Shown here: one piece after another, positions 7,450 to 15,195 of the stretch
Layout: the number at the start of each line of letters is the position of its first letter
How positions within the stretch are numbered: the stretch's first letter is position 1
Assembly: GCF_007990265.1 (NCBI RefSeq)
Contig: NZ_BJWH01000022.1
Location: forward strand, 1-64,000
Length of the DNA stretch: 64,000 bases
Source of the DNA: Cellulomonas terrae
GTDB taxonomy: Bacteria; Actinomycetota; Actinomycetes; Actinomycetales; Cellulomonadaceae
Direction of reading: 5' to 3'
Notes under the pieces: generated by a model
Database searches by the model: none
Told to the model about the DNA's origin: nothing
What the model saw: the letters and a program-made list of their open reading frames with translations, nothing else
Translations under genes and position numbers: made by a program

Positions 7450-9048
7450 ATGAGTGACGGCACCGACGGGAAGAACGCGTCGACGACGACGACCCGACTG
7501 CCCGACATCCGCGCCGAGGTGCGCGAGGACGGCACCGGCGAGATCTCGATCGACGGCGTCGTCGAGCGGGTGCGGATGGCGAACCTCGCCGAGGCGGGGG
7601 CGGCGATCACCACGCGGATCGCGGAGCTGGCGGGCACCGTCGGGCAGCCCGTGCCGGTCCAGGTCCGCGACCCCGACGGGGTGTGGTCGCTGCTGATCCA
7701 CGCCGACGGCCTGGTGGACGAGGCGCCCGGGGCGCTCGACGACGAGCCCGGCGACACCCCGCCGGGACCCGACCCCGCGGCCACGGAGGACGTGGTGACG
7801 CCCGAGCCGGGCACCGACCGCCCGACCCCGACCCTGCCGGCGACCGCCTCGCTGACCGCCCCGCCGACGCCGCCGTCCGCCGTGGACCCGTCGGCCCGTG
7901 CTGAGGGGTCCGGACCGGTCGCCCCGCCGACGATGGCGATCCCCCCGACCCCCGCGCCGGCATCCTCCGGGCCCGCGAGCGGTGCGACCCCGGCCGCGAC
8001 CCGCGGACCTGCGGCGACGCGTGCGACGACCGCGCGCGCGCCGGAGACCACGGCCCCCGACCCCGCGCGGGACGACACCCGGCCGGGGACGCCCGCAGCA
8101 CCGTCCCAGCCGCTCCCGACGCTCGACGACCTCCTCGCCGCACGCCACCCGGCCGCCGCCGGGGGACCCGCCGAGCACGGCTGGCAGGCCGGTGTCCGCC
8201 GGCTCACGTTCGGTGCGGTGTCCCCGGGGCCGGGGCGCGACGAGCGCCGCCGGCGCATCGCCGCTGCCTCCGTGCGGCGGACGCTCGACGGCCCCAAGAC
8301 GATCGTGATCATCAACCCCAAGGGCGGCGCCCACAAGACGACCGCGACGATGCTGCTGGCCGCGACGTTCGGCCTGCAGCGCGGCGGGTACACGCTCGCC
8401 TGGGACAACAACGAGACGCGCGGCACCCTCGGGTGGCGGTCCTCGCACGCCGACCACACCCGCACGGCGGTCGACCTCCTGAACGCCCTGCCGGCGCTCG
8501 GCCCCGCGGGCACGGTCCGCATCGGGGACCTCGACGGGTTCGTGCGCACGCAGCCCAGCGAGCAGTTCGACGTCCTGGCGTCCGACGAGAACTCCGCCTC
8601 CGCGTCGTCCGTCGACGCGGACTCGTTCACGTCGCTGCACCAGGTGCTGTCCCGGTTCTACCGGGTCCTCGTCATCGACACCGGCAACAACATGCGGGCC
8701 TCGAACTGGCAGGCCGCCGTCGCGGCTGCCGACCAGATCGTCGTCGTCTCCACCGTGCGCGAGGACACCGCGCAGTCGGCCGCCTGGGCGCTCGACGCGC
8801 TGCGCGCCACCGGGCACGACGAGGCGGTCCGCCGCGCGGTCACCGTCCTGTCCGCGCCCGAGCCGAAGGTCGACAAGGACCTGCAGAAGCGGCTCCGGTC
8901 CCACTTCGGCGCGCTCACCCGGGCCGTCCTCGACGTGCCGCACGACAAGGCGCTCGTCGCCGGCGGGCCCATCGACTACGACGCGCTGAGCACGACGACG
9001 CGCGACGCCTGGCTCCGGGTCACCGCGGTGGTCGCCGACGGCCTCTGA
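7450..9048 (+). CDS. ParA/MinD-like ATPase with deviant P-loop
   Basis: 532 aa. Residues 1 to about 95 form a small folded domain (RLPDIRAEVREDGTGEISIDG...); about 95-225 is Pro/Ala/Thr-rich linker; about 280-532 is a SIMIBI P-loop ATPase. The Walker A region reads INPKGGAHKTTATMLL, with His in place of the Gly before the catalytic Lys; the next strand is AWDNNETRGTLGW instead of DxDPQG, and Walker B is VLVIDTGNNM. Related ATPases position cargo or serve type VII secretion and septum placement, but no secretion or partition genes are adjacent. ATG 7450 follows GAGGGG about 9 nt upstream. The exact role is unknown. Confidence 0.8.
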   Translation: MSDGTDGKNASTTTTRLPDIRAEVREDGTGEISIDGVVERVRMANLAEAGAAITTRIAELAGTVGQPVPVQVRDPDGVWSLLIHADGLVDEAPGALDDEPGDTPPGPDPAATEDVVTPEPGTDRPTPTLPATASLTAPPTPPSAVDPSARAEGSGPVAPPTMAIPPTPAPASSGPASGATPAATRGPAATRATTARAPETTAPDPARDDTRPGTPAAPSQPLPTLDDLLAARHPAAAGGPAEHGWQAGVRRLTFGAVSPGPGRDERRRRIAAASVRRTLDGPKTIVIINPKGGAHKTTATMLLAATFGLQRGGYTLAWDNNETRGTLGWRSSHADHTRTAVDLLNALPALGPAGTVRIGDLDGFVRTQPSEQFDVLASDENSASASSVDADSFTSLHQVLSRFYRVLVIDTGNNMRASNWQAAVAAADQIVVVSTVREDTAQSAAWALDALRATGHDEAVRRAVTVLSAPEPKVDKDLQKRLRSHFGALTRAVLDVPHDKALVAGGPIDYDALSTTTRDAWLRVTAVVADGL

Positions 9049-9234
9049 CACCGTCGTCTGTCCTCTCGAACCTGACAGGGGCGCCGCGATCCGGCGGTGA
9101 ACGTCCCCGGTGTCGGGTTCGGCGAGCTGCCCGCCTGCCGATCTCGAGGTCGTGGTCGTGGTCGTGCAAGATCGACCGCGCTCGCGACAGAGAGCAGGTG
9201 AGAGCGTTCGTCCGACCACGAGCAGGGGAGCACC

Positions 9235-9915
9235 GTGCCGCTGACACCGAGCACGCCCGACAGCGAGACCGTCCCGACCGCGGACGGCACGTCGCTGGGG
9301 TCCGGCGGCCCGGTGTCCGGCACAGTGGACGACATGGCCGACGACGCGGACGGCAGGCCCCCGAGCACCCCGGCGAACCCGACCCCCGGTGCCGTCGCCG
9401 ACCCGACCGACGCTGCGGCGTCGGCGCCCGGCGCCCTGCACGACTCCGCGTGGTTCGAGGCGCTCGTCCGGGCGCACGCCCCCGCGGTGCACCGGTTCGT
9501 GGTCCGACGTGCTGGTCGCGACGAGGCCGAGGACCTCGCAGCCGACGTGCTCACGGTCGCATGGCGGCGGCGCGCCGAGGTGCCGGACGGCGCCGAGCTG
9601 CCCTGGCTGTACCGCACCGCGGGGTTCGTCGTCGCGAACCACCGCCGCAAGGGTCGTCCGATCCCCGTCGGTGACGTGCCCGACGAGGTGGACGCCGACG
9701 ACCCCGCCGTCCGCGCGATCCAGGAGGAGCGCGTCCGCGAGGTGCTCGGTGCGCTGAGCCCCCGGGACCGGGAGATCCTGCTGCTGAACGCGTGGGAGGG
9801 CCTTTCGGGCGAAGGGCTGGCGCACGTGCTCGGCATCGGTCGCGGCGGCGCCGACGCCGCCCTGAGCCGAGCCCGCGCGCGCCTCCGCGAGGTCTGGGCG
9901 GCAGCCGAGGCCTGA
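9235..9915 (+). CDS. ECF-like RNA polymerase sigma factor
   Basis: 226 aa. A Pro/Ala-rich N-terminal extension of about 70 residues precedes a sigma-70 region 2 (FEALVRAHAPAVHRFVVRRAG ... EDLAADVLTVAWRRR, about 73-115) and region 4 (LSPRDREILLLNAWEGLSGEGLAHVLGIGRGGADAALSRARARL, about 165-215). The long extension is unlike a minimal ECF factor. GTG 9235 follows AGGGGAG at good spacing; ATG 9334 would remove the extension but has no clear RBS. The membrane protein 211 nt downstream is the likely partner. Confidence 0.85.
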   Translation: MPLTPSTPDSETVPTADGTSLGSGGPVSGTVDDMADDADGRPPSTPANPTPGAVADPTDAAASAPGALHDSAWFEALVRAHAPAVHRFVVRRAGRDEAEDLAADVLTVAWRRRAEVPDGAELPWLYRTAGFVVANHRRKGRPIPVGDVPDEVDADDPAVRAIQEERVREVLGALSPRDREILLLNAWEGLSGEGLAHVLGIGRGGADAALSRARARLREVWAAAEA

Positions 9916-9986
9916 CCGGGCCGCCGCCCGACCGCCGCCAGCGGCGGTGCCGCAACCGTCGCACCCCGCCGAACCCCTCGCGAGGA

Positions 9987-10042
9987 CGGCAGTTCACGAC
10001 GAGCGCGGCAGGTGGAACTGCCGCCCTCGTCGTGAACTGCCG
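9987..10042. repeat. Long inverted repeat (17-bp perfect outer arms, 7-bp inner stem)
   Basis: CGGCAGTTCACGACGAG (9987-10003) is mirrored exactly by CTCGTCGTGAACTGCCG (10026-10042). The loop folds again as GCGGCAG/CTGCCGC around GTGGAA, separated by one C-C mismatch, so about 25 bp of stem can form. It lies between the sigma gene and the membrane protein gene and may attenuate read-through. Confidence 0.75.
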
Positions 10043-10126
10043 CCTTCGTCGACAGGGGACGTGCAAGCCGTGAACCGGTCGGGACACAAGAGGGGTAGAG
10101 GGCAACCCGAACCAGGAGGCAGAGCC

Positions 10127-11545
10127 GTGGACGACCGCACCGAGCACGAGAAGGCAGCCGGCACCCCGCCGGCAGCACCCGACGCCAGCGACGACGTCGC
10201 GTTCGCGCGGCTGCAGGCGGCGGATCCGGCCGCGGGCGTGGACCCGAACCTGCCGGCGCTCTACACGGCGGTGGCCGACCGGACGGGTGTGGAGGTCACG
10301 GCGCCGGGCGACGAGCTCGCGGCGCGCCGCGCCCGCCGCGCACCGCGCTGGCTGCAGGTCGCGGCGGTCGTCGCGGGCGTGGCCGTCGTCGGTGGGGGCA
10401 GCTACGCGTACGGCCTGAACAACGCGCCCGAGACGGTGACGGCGGCACCCGCGATCTCGCTGGGCGACGCCGGCGGCGGGGCGCGGGACGCGGTCGCGCC
10501 GGAGGCGGCGTCGATGGCCGGCGGCGGGGTCGCGATGAACGACTCGGCCAAGATGATGTACCCCTGGTGGGGCGGCCGGACCGTGTTCACCGCGAACGGC
10601 CTGTCGACCGAGGGCGGCTCGGGCGACGCGTGGGGGTTCGACGCGGCGGGCACGTTCTCGGAGGCGACGGCCGCGGCCGCCGCCGCGGCGCTCGGGGTCT
10701 CCGGGCAGCCGCGCCTCGAGTACGGCACGTGGTCCGTCGGCCCGAACGACGGCTCGGGTGCGTCGGTGTCGCTGTCCCCGGACGGGACCGCGAGCCTGTC
10801 CTACTACGACCCGACGCGGGATCCGTGGAACTGCGTGCGGTCGGCGCCGGACAGCGTCGGCGAGCCCGCCGAGGACGCCGCCGGGGGCGACGTCGCCGTG
10901 CCGGAGCCGGCGATCGTCGACCCCTCGGGGGAGTGCACGAGCGATGCGCCGGCCCCGACGGGTGACGCAGCGGTCGCGCAGGCGAAGGACGTGCTCGCGT
11001 CCGTCGGCGTCGACCCGGCGGGCTACCAGTTCTCGGCCTCGACGGACCCGGCCAGCCCGCAGGTCACCAACGTGACGGCCAGCCAGGTCATCGCGGACCA
11101 GCAGACGGGCGTCACGGCGAGCGTCACGCTCGTCGCCGACGGGGTGCAGTCGCTGTACGCGCCCCTGGCGCCGCTGGTCGAGCTGGGCAGCTACGACGTG
11201 GTCAGCGCCACGGACGCGGTGGCCCGCCTGATGGACCCGCGGTTCGGGGCGTCGGGCGGCGGTGGCGTGATGCCGCTCGCGGCCGAGGGCATGCGTGCCG
11301 ACGACTCCGTCTCGTCGGTGCCGGTCGACCCGACCGTCCCCGCGACGCCGGCCGCCGGCAGCCCGCTGGCGTGGCCGGTGCAGGAGGTCACGCTGGTCTC
11401 GGCTCGCCTCGGGGTCGCGCTGACCACGCTGCCGACGGGTGCGTCGGTCCTGGTGCCGACGTACGAGCTCGCCGACGCCGACGGGGTCACGTGGAGCGTG
11501 ATCGCGGTCGTCGACGAGCAGCTGGACTTCTCCGCGGTGAGCTGA
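10127..11545 (+). CDS. Single-pass membrane protein downstream of the sigma factor (possible anti-sigma)
   Basis: 472 aa: a cytoplasmic N-terminus of about 73 residues containing DDVAFARLQAADPAAGVDPNLPAL, one TM helix (about 74-96, WLQVAAVVAGVAVVGGGSYAYGL) and a large extracytoplasmic region rich in Ser, Gly and Ala with a calcium-free beta-type composition. GTG 10127 follows a perfect AGGAGG with 6 nt spacing. Position after a sigma gene and topology suit an anti-sigma or envelope sensor, but no recognised anti-sigma zinc motif (HxxxCxxC) is present, so this is an inference from context. Confidence 0.7.
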   Translation: MDDRTEHEKAAGTPPAAPDASDDVAFARLQAADPAAGVDPNLPALYTAVADRTGVEVTAPGDELAARRARRAPRWLQVAAVVAGVAVVGGGSYAYGLNNAPETVTAAPAISLGDAGGGARDAVAPEAASMAGGGVAMNDSAKMMYPWWGGRTVFTANGLSTEGGSGDAWGFDAAGTFSEATAAAAAAALGVSGQPRLEYGTWSVGPNDGSGASVSLSPDGTASLSYYDPTRDPWNCVRSAPDSVGEPAEDAAGGDVAVPEPAIVDPSGECTSDAPAPTGDAAVAQAKDVLASVGVDPAGYQFSASTDPASPQVTNVTASQVIADQQTGVTASVTLVADGVQSLYAPLAPLVELGSYDVVSATDAVARLMDPRFGASGGGGVMPLAAEGMRADDSVSSVPVDPTVPATPAAGSPLAWPVQEVTLVSARLGVALTTLPTGASVLVPTYELADADGVTWSVIAVVDEQLDFSAVS

Positions 11546-11567
11546 CTCTCCTCGGGGACGAGAACGG

Positions 11568-11602
11568 AGGCCGGCCGGCGTCGGAGGGACGTCGACCGGC
11601 CT
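11568..11602 (+). terminator. Terminator-like hairpin after the membrane protein gene
   Basis: Arms 11568-11582 and 11588-11602 pair over 15 positions with one mismatch and one G-T pair. No T-run follows, as is usual in such high-GC genomes. Confidence 0.55.
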
Positions 11603-11657
11603 TCGTCGTGCCCAAGGTCCGCGGGTGAGGTGGGTGGTTGCTGACAGACTCTCCGGC

Positions 11658-12608
11658 ATGGCCGAACGCACCGAGAAGCTGCTCCTGCTGGACACCGCGT
11701 CGCTGTACTTCCGCGCCTACTTCGGGGTGCCCGACTCCGTGAAGGCGCCGGACGGGACGCCGGTCAACGCGGTCCGCGGGCTGCTCGACATGATCGCGAC
11801 GCTGGTCACGGCCCACCGGCCGACGCGCCTGGTCATGTGCTGGGACGACGACTGGCGCCCGCAGTTCCGGGTGGACGCCATCCCGTCGTACAAGGCGCAC
11901 CGTGTGGCCGCCGAGGTGCCCGGCACGACGGGCGCGGAGGAGATCCCGGACACCCTCGCGCCGCAGGTGCCGATCATCGCCGAGGTGCTCGCGCTGCTCG
12001 GGATCGCGCGGGTGGGGGTCCCCGGCTACGAGGCCGACGACGTGATCGGCACGCTGGTCGCGCGCGAGGTGGCGAAGCCGGACCCCGCCGTGGTCGAGGT
12101 CGTCACGGGGGACCGGGACCTCTTCCAGCTCGTCGACGACACCGTCCCGGTCCGGGTGCTCTACACGGTCCGCGGCATCCGGGACCTGATGACCGTCGAC
12201 CAGGCGGTGCTGAAGGAGAAGTACGGGGTGCCGTCGGGGCCGGCGTACGCGGACATGGCCGTGCTGCGCGGCGACCCGAGCGACGGGCTGCCGGGCGTGC
12301 CGGGGATCGGGGAGAAGACCGCCGCACAGCTCATCCACCGGTACGGCTCGCTGGCAGGGATCCTGGCCGCGCGCGACGCCGGCGACCCCGGTCTGACGGC
12401 CACCCAGAAGAAGCGGCTGGTGGAGTCGGCGGACTACCTGACGGTCGCTCCGGCGGTCGTGCGGGTGGCTCCGGACGCACCCGTGGGAGACCTCGACGAC
12501 CGGCTGCCGAACGTCGTGGCGGACGCCGACGGGCTCGTCGCGCTGGCGCAGAGGTGGGGCCTGTCGTCGAGCGTGAAGCGCGTGGTGGATGCGCTGGCCC
12601 TGGGCTGA
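11658..12608 (+). CDS. 5'-3' exonuclease (PolA N-terminal/FEN-like)
   Basis: 316-aa stand-alone homologue of the 5' nuclease domain of DNA polymerase I. Acidic metal-binding clusters are visible: LLLLDTASLYFRAYF, CWDDDWRPQFR, GYEADDVIGTL and VVTGDRDLFQLV, followed by the helix-hairpin-helix DGLPGVPGIGEKTAAQLI that binds the duplex. It would remove flaps or RNA primers and is separate from polA. ATG 11658 is chosen; CAGACT ends 7 nt before it. A GTG at 11625 in frame is less likely. Confidence 0.9.
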   Translation: MAERTEKLLLLDTASLYFRAYFGVPDSVKAPDGTPVNAVRGLLDMIATLVTAHRPTRLVMCWDDDWRPQFRVDAIPSYKAHRVAAEVPGTTGAEEIPDTLAPQVPIIAEVLALLGIARVGVPGYEADDVIGTLVAREVAKPDPAVVEVVTGDRDLFQLVDDTVPVRVLYTVRGIRDLMTVDQAVLKEKYGVPSGPAYADMAVLRGDPSDGLPGVPGIGEKTAAQLIHRYGSLAGILAARDAGDPGLTATQKKRLVESADYLTVAPAVVRVAPDAPVGDLDDRLPNVVADADGLVALAQRWGLSSSVKRVVDALALG

Positions 12609-12666
12609 GGGCTCACTCGGACGGGTGAACTGCGCCGAACGGGGCGAAGTCGGGCGTATCAGACAT

Positions 12667-12715
12667 GGACACCTGTCCTCCTGCTGTGACGTGGTTACCG
12701 AGCGGTAGCCACGTC
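12667..12715. promoter_or_regulatory. Two dyads upstream of the DoxX gene
   Basis: GGACA-CC-TGTCC (12667-12678) and a 28-bp inverted repeat with arms GACGTGGTTACCG (12688-12700) and CGGTAGCCACGTC (12703-12715), one G-T pair. They lie 60-110 bp before the DoxX start and look like repressor sites. Confidence 0.5.
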
Positions 12716-12775
12716 CAGCCGGGGACGACGCCGGCGCCGCACCCCGACCGGGGTGCCGACCGGAAAGGCACGACC

Positions 12776-13315
12776 ATGTCCTCCGCCCCCACCCTGAAGC
12801 CCGCGCGATTCGCTCCCAGCCCGGACAACACGTTCGTCCGCCACGCGGCTCCGGCCCCGTCGGTCGTCGACCGCGCCGTCGGCGGCCTGGCGACCGTGCT
12901 CACCCGCCACTCCGTCACCGCGTTGCGGATCAGCCTCGGCCTGGTCTTCCTGGGCTTCGGCGTCCTGAAGTTCTTCCCCGGCATGAGCCCGGCGGCGGAG
13001 CTCGCCGAGCGGACCATCGGCACGCTGACGTTCGGGCTCGTCGGACCGACGGCGGCGCTGCTGCTCACGGCGATCCTGGAGACCGTCATCGGTCTGACCC
13101 TGGTCACGGGCCTGTTCCTGCGCACCGGCCTGGTGATCCTGGCTGGAGCGATGGTCGGCATCATGTCGCCGCTGGTGCTCTTCTTCGGCGAGCTGTTCCC
13201 GGCCGGCGGGCCGACCCTGACGGGTCAGTACGTGCTGAAGGACATCGTGCTCGTCGCCGCAGCGGCGGTCGTCGCCGCCGCGGCGCTCGGTGCGCGCCTG
13301 CGCCTGCCCGAGTGA
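12776..13315 (+). CDS. DoxX family membrane protein
   Basis: 179 aa. A polar N-terminus of about 50 residues precedes four hydrophobic helices; the first, ALRISLGLVFLGFGVLKFFPG, carries the DoxX-type R...GxxFLxFGxxKF signature. DoxX proteins are implicated in redox and sulphur stress complexes of the membrane, and the precise reaction is not settled. AAAGG lies 8 nt before ATG 12776. The strong dyad upstream suggests dedicated repression. Ends 4 nt from the convergent gene's stop. Confidence 0.85.
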   Translation: MSSAPTLKPARFAPSPDNTFVRHAAPAPSVVDRAVGGLATVLTRHSVTALRISLGLVFLGFGVLKFFPGMSPAAELAERTIGTLTFGLVGPTAALLLTAILETVIGLTLVTGLFLRTGLVILAGAMVGIMSPLVLFFGELFPAGGPTLTGQYVLKDIVLVAAAAVVAAAALGARLRLPE

Positions 13316-13319
13316 GCCG

Positions 13320-13838
13320 TCAGTCGTTCACGAAGACGTCGGGGCCCGCCTCGCGCCAGCCGTTCGCGGCGGCCGGGACGGACCCCGACGACGCGACGAC
13401 GAGCAGCGTCTCGTCCACGACGACCCGCGCGGTCCGCGTCGGAGGCGCGCAGGTGAGGGCGGACAGCTCGCCCGGCTGCACGGTCACCACGCACAGCGAC
13501 CCGGCGGAGCCGACCGCGGCGTAGTGCCGACCGGTCGACGTCTCGGTGAGGAACCGGGTGGAGCGCCGGTCGACACGCAGGTCGTCCAGCTCGTCCGAGG
13601 ACAGCCTGTCGCGGGAGGTCTGCTCGGCGGCGAACTGCGGCAGGAGCGTCGACGCGTCGACGGAGGAGTCGGCCAGCAGCGGACCGCCGCGCGCCCACAG
13701 GAAGCCCACGGCGACGAGGAGCGCAGCGGCCAGCATGACCACGGGGGTCACCAGCGCCGGACGACGGCGCGCGCTCCCGACGCCGCGGAAGTCGTGGAAC
13801 GCCTCGGAGAACAGGTCCGTGTCGTCGAACGTCGTCAT
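13320..13838 (-). CDS. Single-pass membrane protein of unknown function
   Basis: 172 aa: short cytoplasmic N-terminus beginning MTTFDDTDLFSEAFHDF, one TM helix (ALVTPVVMLAAALLVAVGFLWA) and an outer domain of about 115 residues with two Cys (SLCVV, LTCAP) that could pair. No family recognised. An in-frame ATG at 13856 would add MGRCVR; the N-terminus MTTFDD is preferred on composition, but neither has a strong RBS. Confidence 0.65.
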   Translation of the reverse strand: MTTFDDTDLFSEAFHDFRGVGSARRRPALVTPVVMLAAALLVAVGFLWARGGPLLADSSVDASTLLPQFAAEQTSRDRLSSDELDDLRVDRRSTRFLTETSTGRHYAAVGSAGSLCVVTVQPGELSALTCAPPTRTARVVVDETLLVVASSGSVPAAANGWREAGPDVFVND

Positions 13839-13951
13839 GCGGACACATCGACCCATCTCGCCGCCGACGTGAGCGGGTGTGTACCGAATGCCCCCGTTCG
13901 GACGAGCGCCGCTGGTCGTCCGGGCGCCTGGCGCACGGCAGAATCACGTCC

Positions 13952-14488
13952 GTGATCACGGTCAGCACGGACGGCTCCTGCCTGCGCAACCCCGGCGGCG
14001 CCATCGGGTGGGCGTGGGCGAACCACGACGGCTCCAGCGCGAGCGGTGGCCACGCGTCCGGCACCAACCAGGTCGCGGAGCTCATGGCGGTGCTCGAGGC
14101 CATCCGTGCGCACCCCGGCGACCAGCCCCTGGTGATCCAGGCCGACTCGCTGTACGCGATCAAGTGCTCGTCGGAGTGGGTGGCCGGCTGGAAGCGCAAG
14201 GGCTGGCGGACGGCCGGTGGCGGGCCCGTCCAGAACCTCGCGCTGATCCAGTCCATCGAGGCCGCCATCGCGGCGCGACCCGGCGGGGTCTCGTTCGTCT
14301 GGGTCCGCGGGCACCAGGGTGACCACTTCAACGAGCGTGCCGACGAGCTCGCGGGCATCGCCGCCCGGAGCGTCCGCGACGACGCTCCCGTGCCGGCGGT
14401 CGCCACAGAGGCCGCGCCGGACCGTGTCCGTGACGGCGTCCCGACGCCCGCGGTCGCGGTGCAGCCCGCGCCGGACGTCCTCTTCTAA
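13952..14488 (+). CDS. rnhA: Ribonuclease HI
   Basis: 178 aa. The four acidic catalytic residues are present: Asp7 in VSTDGS, Glu43 in QVAELMAV, Asp65 in IQADSLYA and Asp131 in NERADELA, with the active-site His121 in VRGHQGDHFN. It cleaves the RNA strand of RNA-DNA hybrids. The fold ends near residue 140; the remaining 38 residues are a Pro/Ala/Val-rich tail. GTG 13952 is the only start that keeps the first strand intact without excess sequence; no SD is visible. Confidence 0.92.
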   Translation: MITVSTDGSCLRNPGGAIGWAWANHDGSSASGGHASGTNQVAELMAVLEAIRAHPGDQPLVIQADSLYAIKCSSEWVAGWKRKGWRTAGGGPVQNLALIQSIEAAIAARPGGVSFVWVRGHQGDHFNERADELAGIAARSVRDDAPVPAVATEAAPDRVRDGVPTPAVAVQPAPDVLF

Positions 14489-14490
14489 GG

Positions 14491-14525
14491 CGACGGTCGG
14501 GCCCTCGTGGTGGAGGCCCGCGTCG
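14491..14525. terminator. Bidirectional terminator-like hairpin between rnhA and the DUF3806 gene
   Basis: CGGGCCCTC (14499-14507) pairs with GAGGCCCG (14513-14520) with one bulge, and CGACG/CGTCG extend the stem outside. It fills the gap between two convergent genes. Confidence 0.6.
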
Positions 14526-15038
14526 TCAGTGCGGCTGGTGCGCCCCGGCGATGATCTCGAGGGCGCCGGTCGACGCCTCCTCGACGTACTCGGCCACCCA
14601 GCCGACGGGGGCCTCGCCCCACGACGTCGCGACGGCCGCGACCGGGAACACGACCAGGTCGACCTCCGGGTGCGTCAGGACCAGCTCGGGGGTGCCGTCG
14701 CTGCGGGCCGAGCCCCACACGAGCCCGGGAACCCGCTGGGCGACGAGGTCGCCGACGGAGACCCCGAAGGCGTGCACGAGCGACTCCGGGTCGGTGCGGT
14801 CACGCTCCTCGGACTGCAGCCAGATCGCCTGGACCCGGTCGAAGAGGTCGCCGAGCGTCTGCGTGTCGACGGTGCCGGCGCACAGGCCCGAGATGATCTC
14901 GCGGTGCTGCGCGGCCCACACCTGCTCGGCGGCGTTCAGCGGCTCGACCTCGACCGAGCGGCTCTCGTCGGCAGGCGCGTGCGGGTGCGGCACCACCTGT
15001 CCGTCGGACGGCCTCGCTGCGCGTCTGAACAATCCCAT
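14526..15038 (-). CDS. DUF3806-like protein
   Basis: 170-aa soluble protein. The core (AAEQVWAAQHREIISGL ... SVGDLVAQRVPGLVWG ... PELVLTHPEVDLVVFPVAAVATSW) resembles DUF3806, a small alpha/beta domain of unknown function. AGGAGAGGC directly precedes ATG 15038. It lies downstream of the secreted protease on the same strand but is separated by a terminator, so it is probably its own unit. Confidence 0.65.
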   Translation of the reverse strand: MGLFRRAARPSDGQVVPHPHAPADESRSVEVEPLNAAEQVWAAQHREIISGLCAGTVDTQTLGDLFDRVQAIWLQSEERDRTDPESLVHAFGVSVGDLVAQRVPGLVWGSARSDGTPELVLTHPEVDLVVFPVAAVATSWGEAPVGWVAEYVEEASTGALEIIAGAHQPH

Positions 15039-15143
15039 GCCTCTCCTATCGACGCCGACGGTGCGGCCCTTGAACCCGAGAACTTGCGCGTCGCCCGGTC
15101 GGCGCTGATGGTCCCCGCAGGCAACTGACCGGGGGACCGACGA

Positions 15144-15175
15144 GGGCCGCGCCGACCGGGAGGTCGACGCGGCCC
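15144..15175 (-). terminator. Terminator hairpin of the subtilisin-like protease gene
   Basis: GGGCCGCGCCGACC (15144-15157) pairs with GGTCGACGCGGCCC (15162-15175) with a single mismatch and a 4-nt loop, 20 nt past the protease stop. Confidence 0.7.
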
Positions 15176-15195
15176 AGGTCAGAGGAGCCTCAGGC

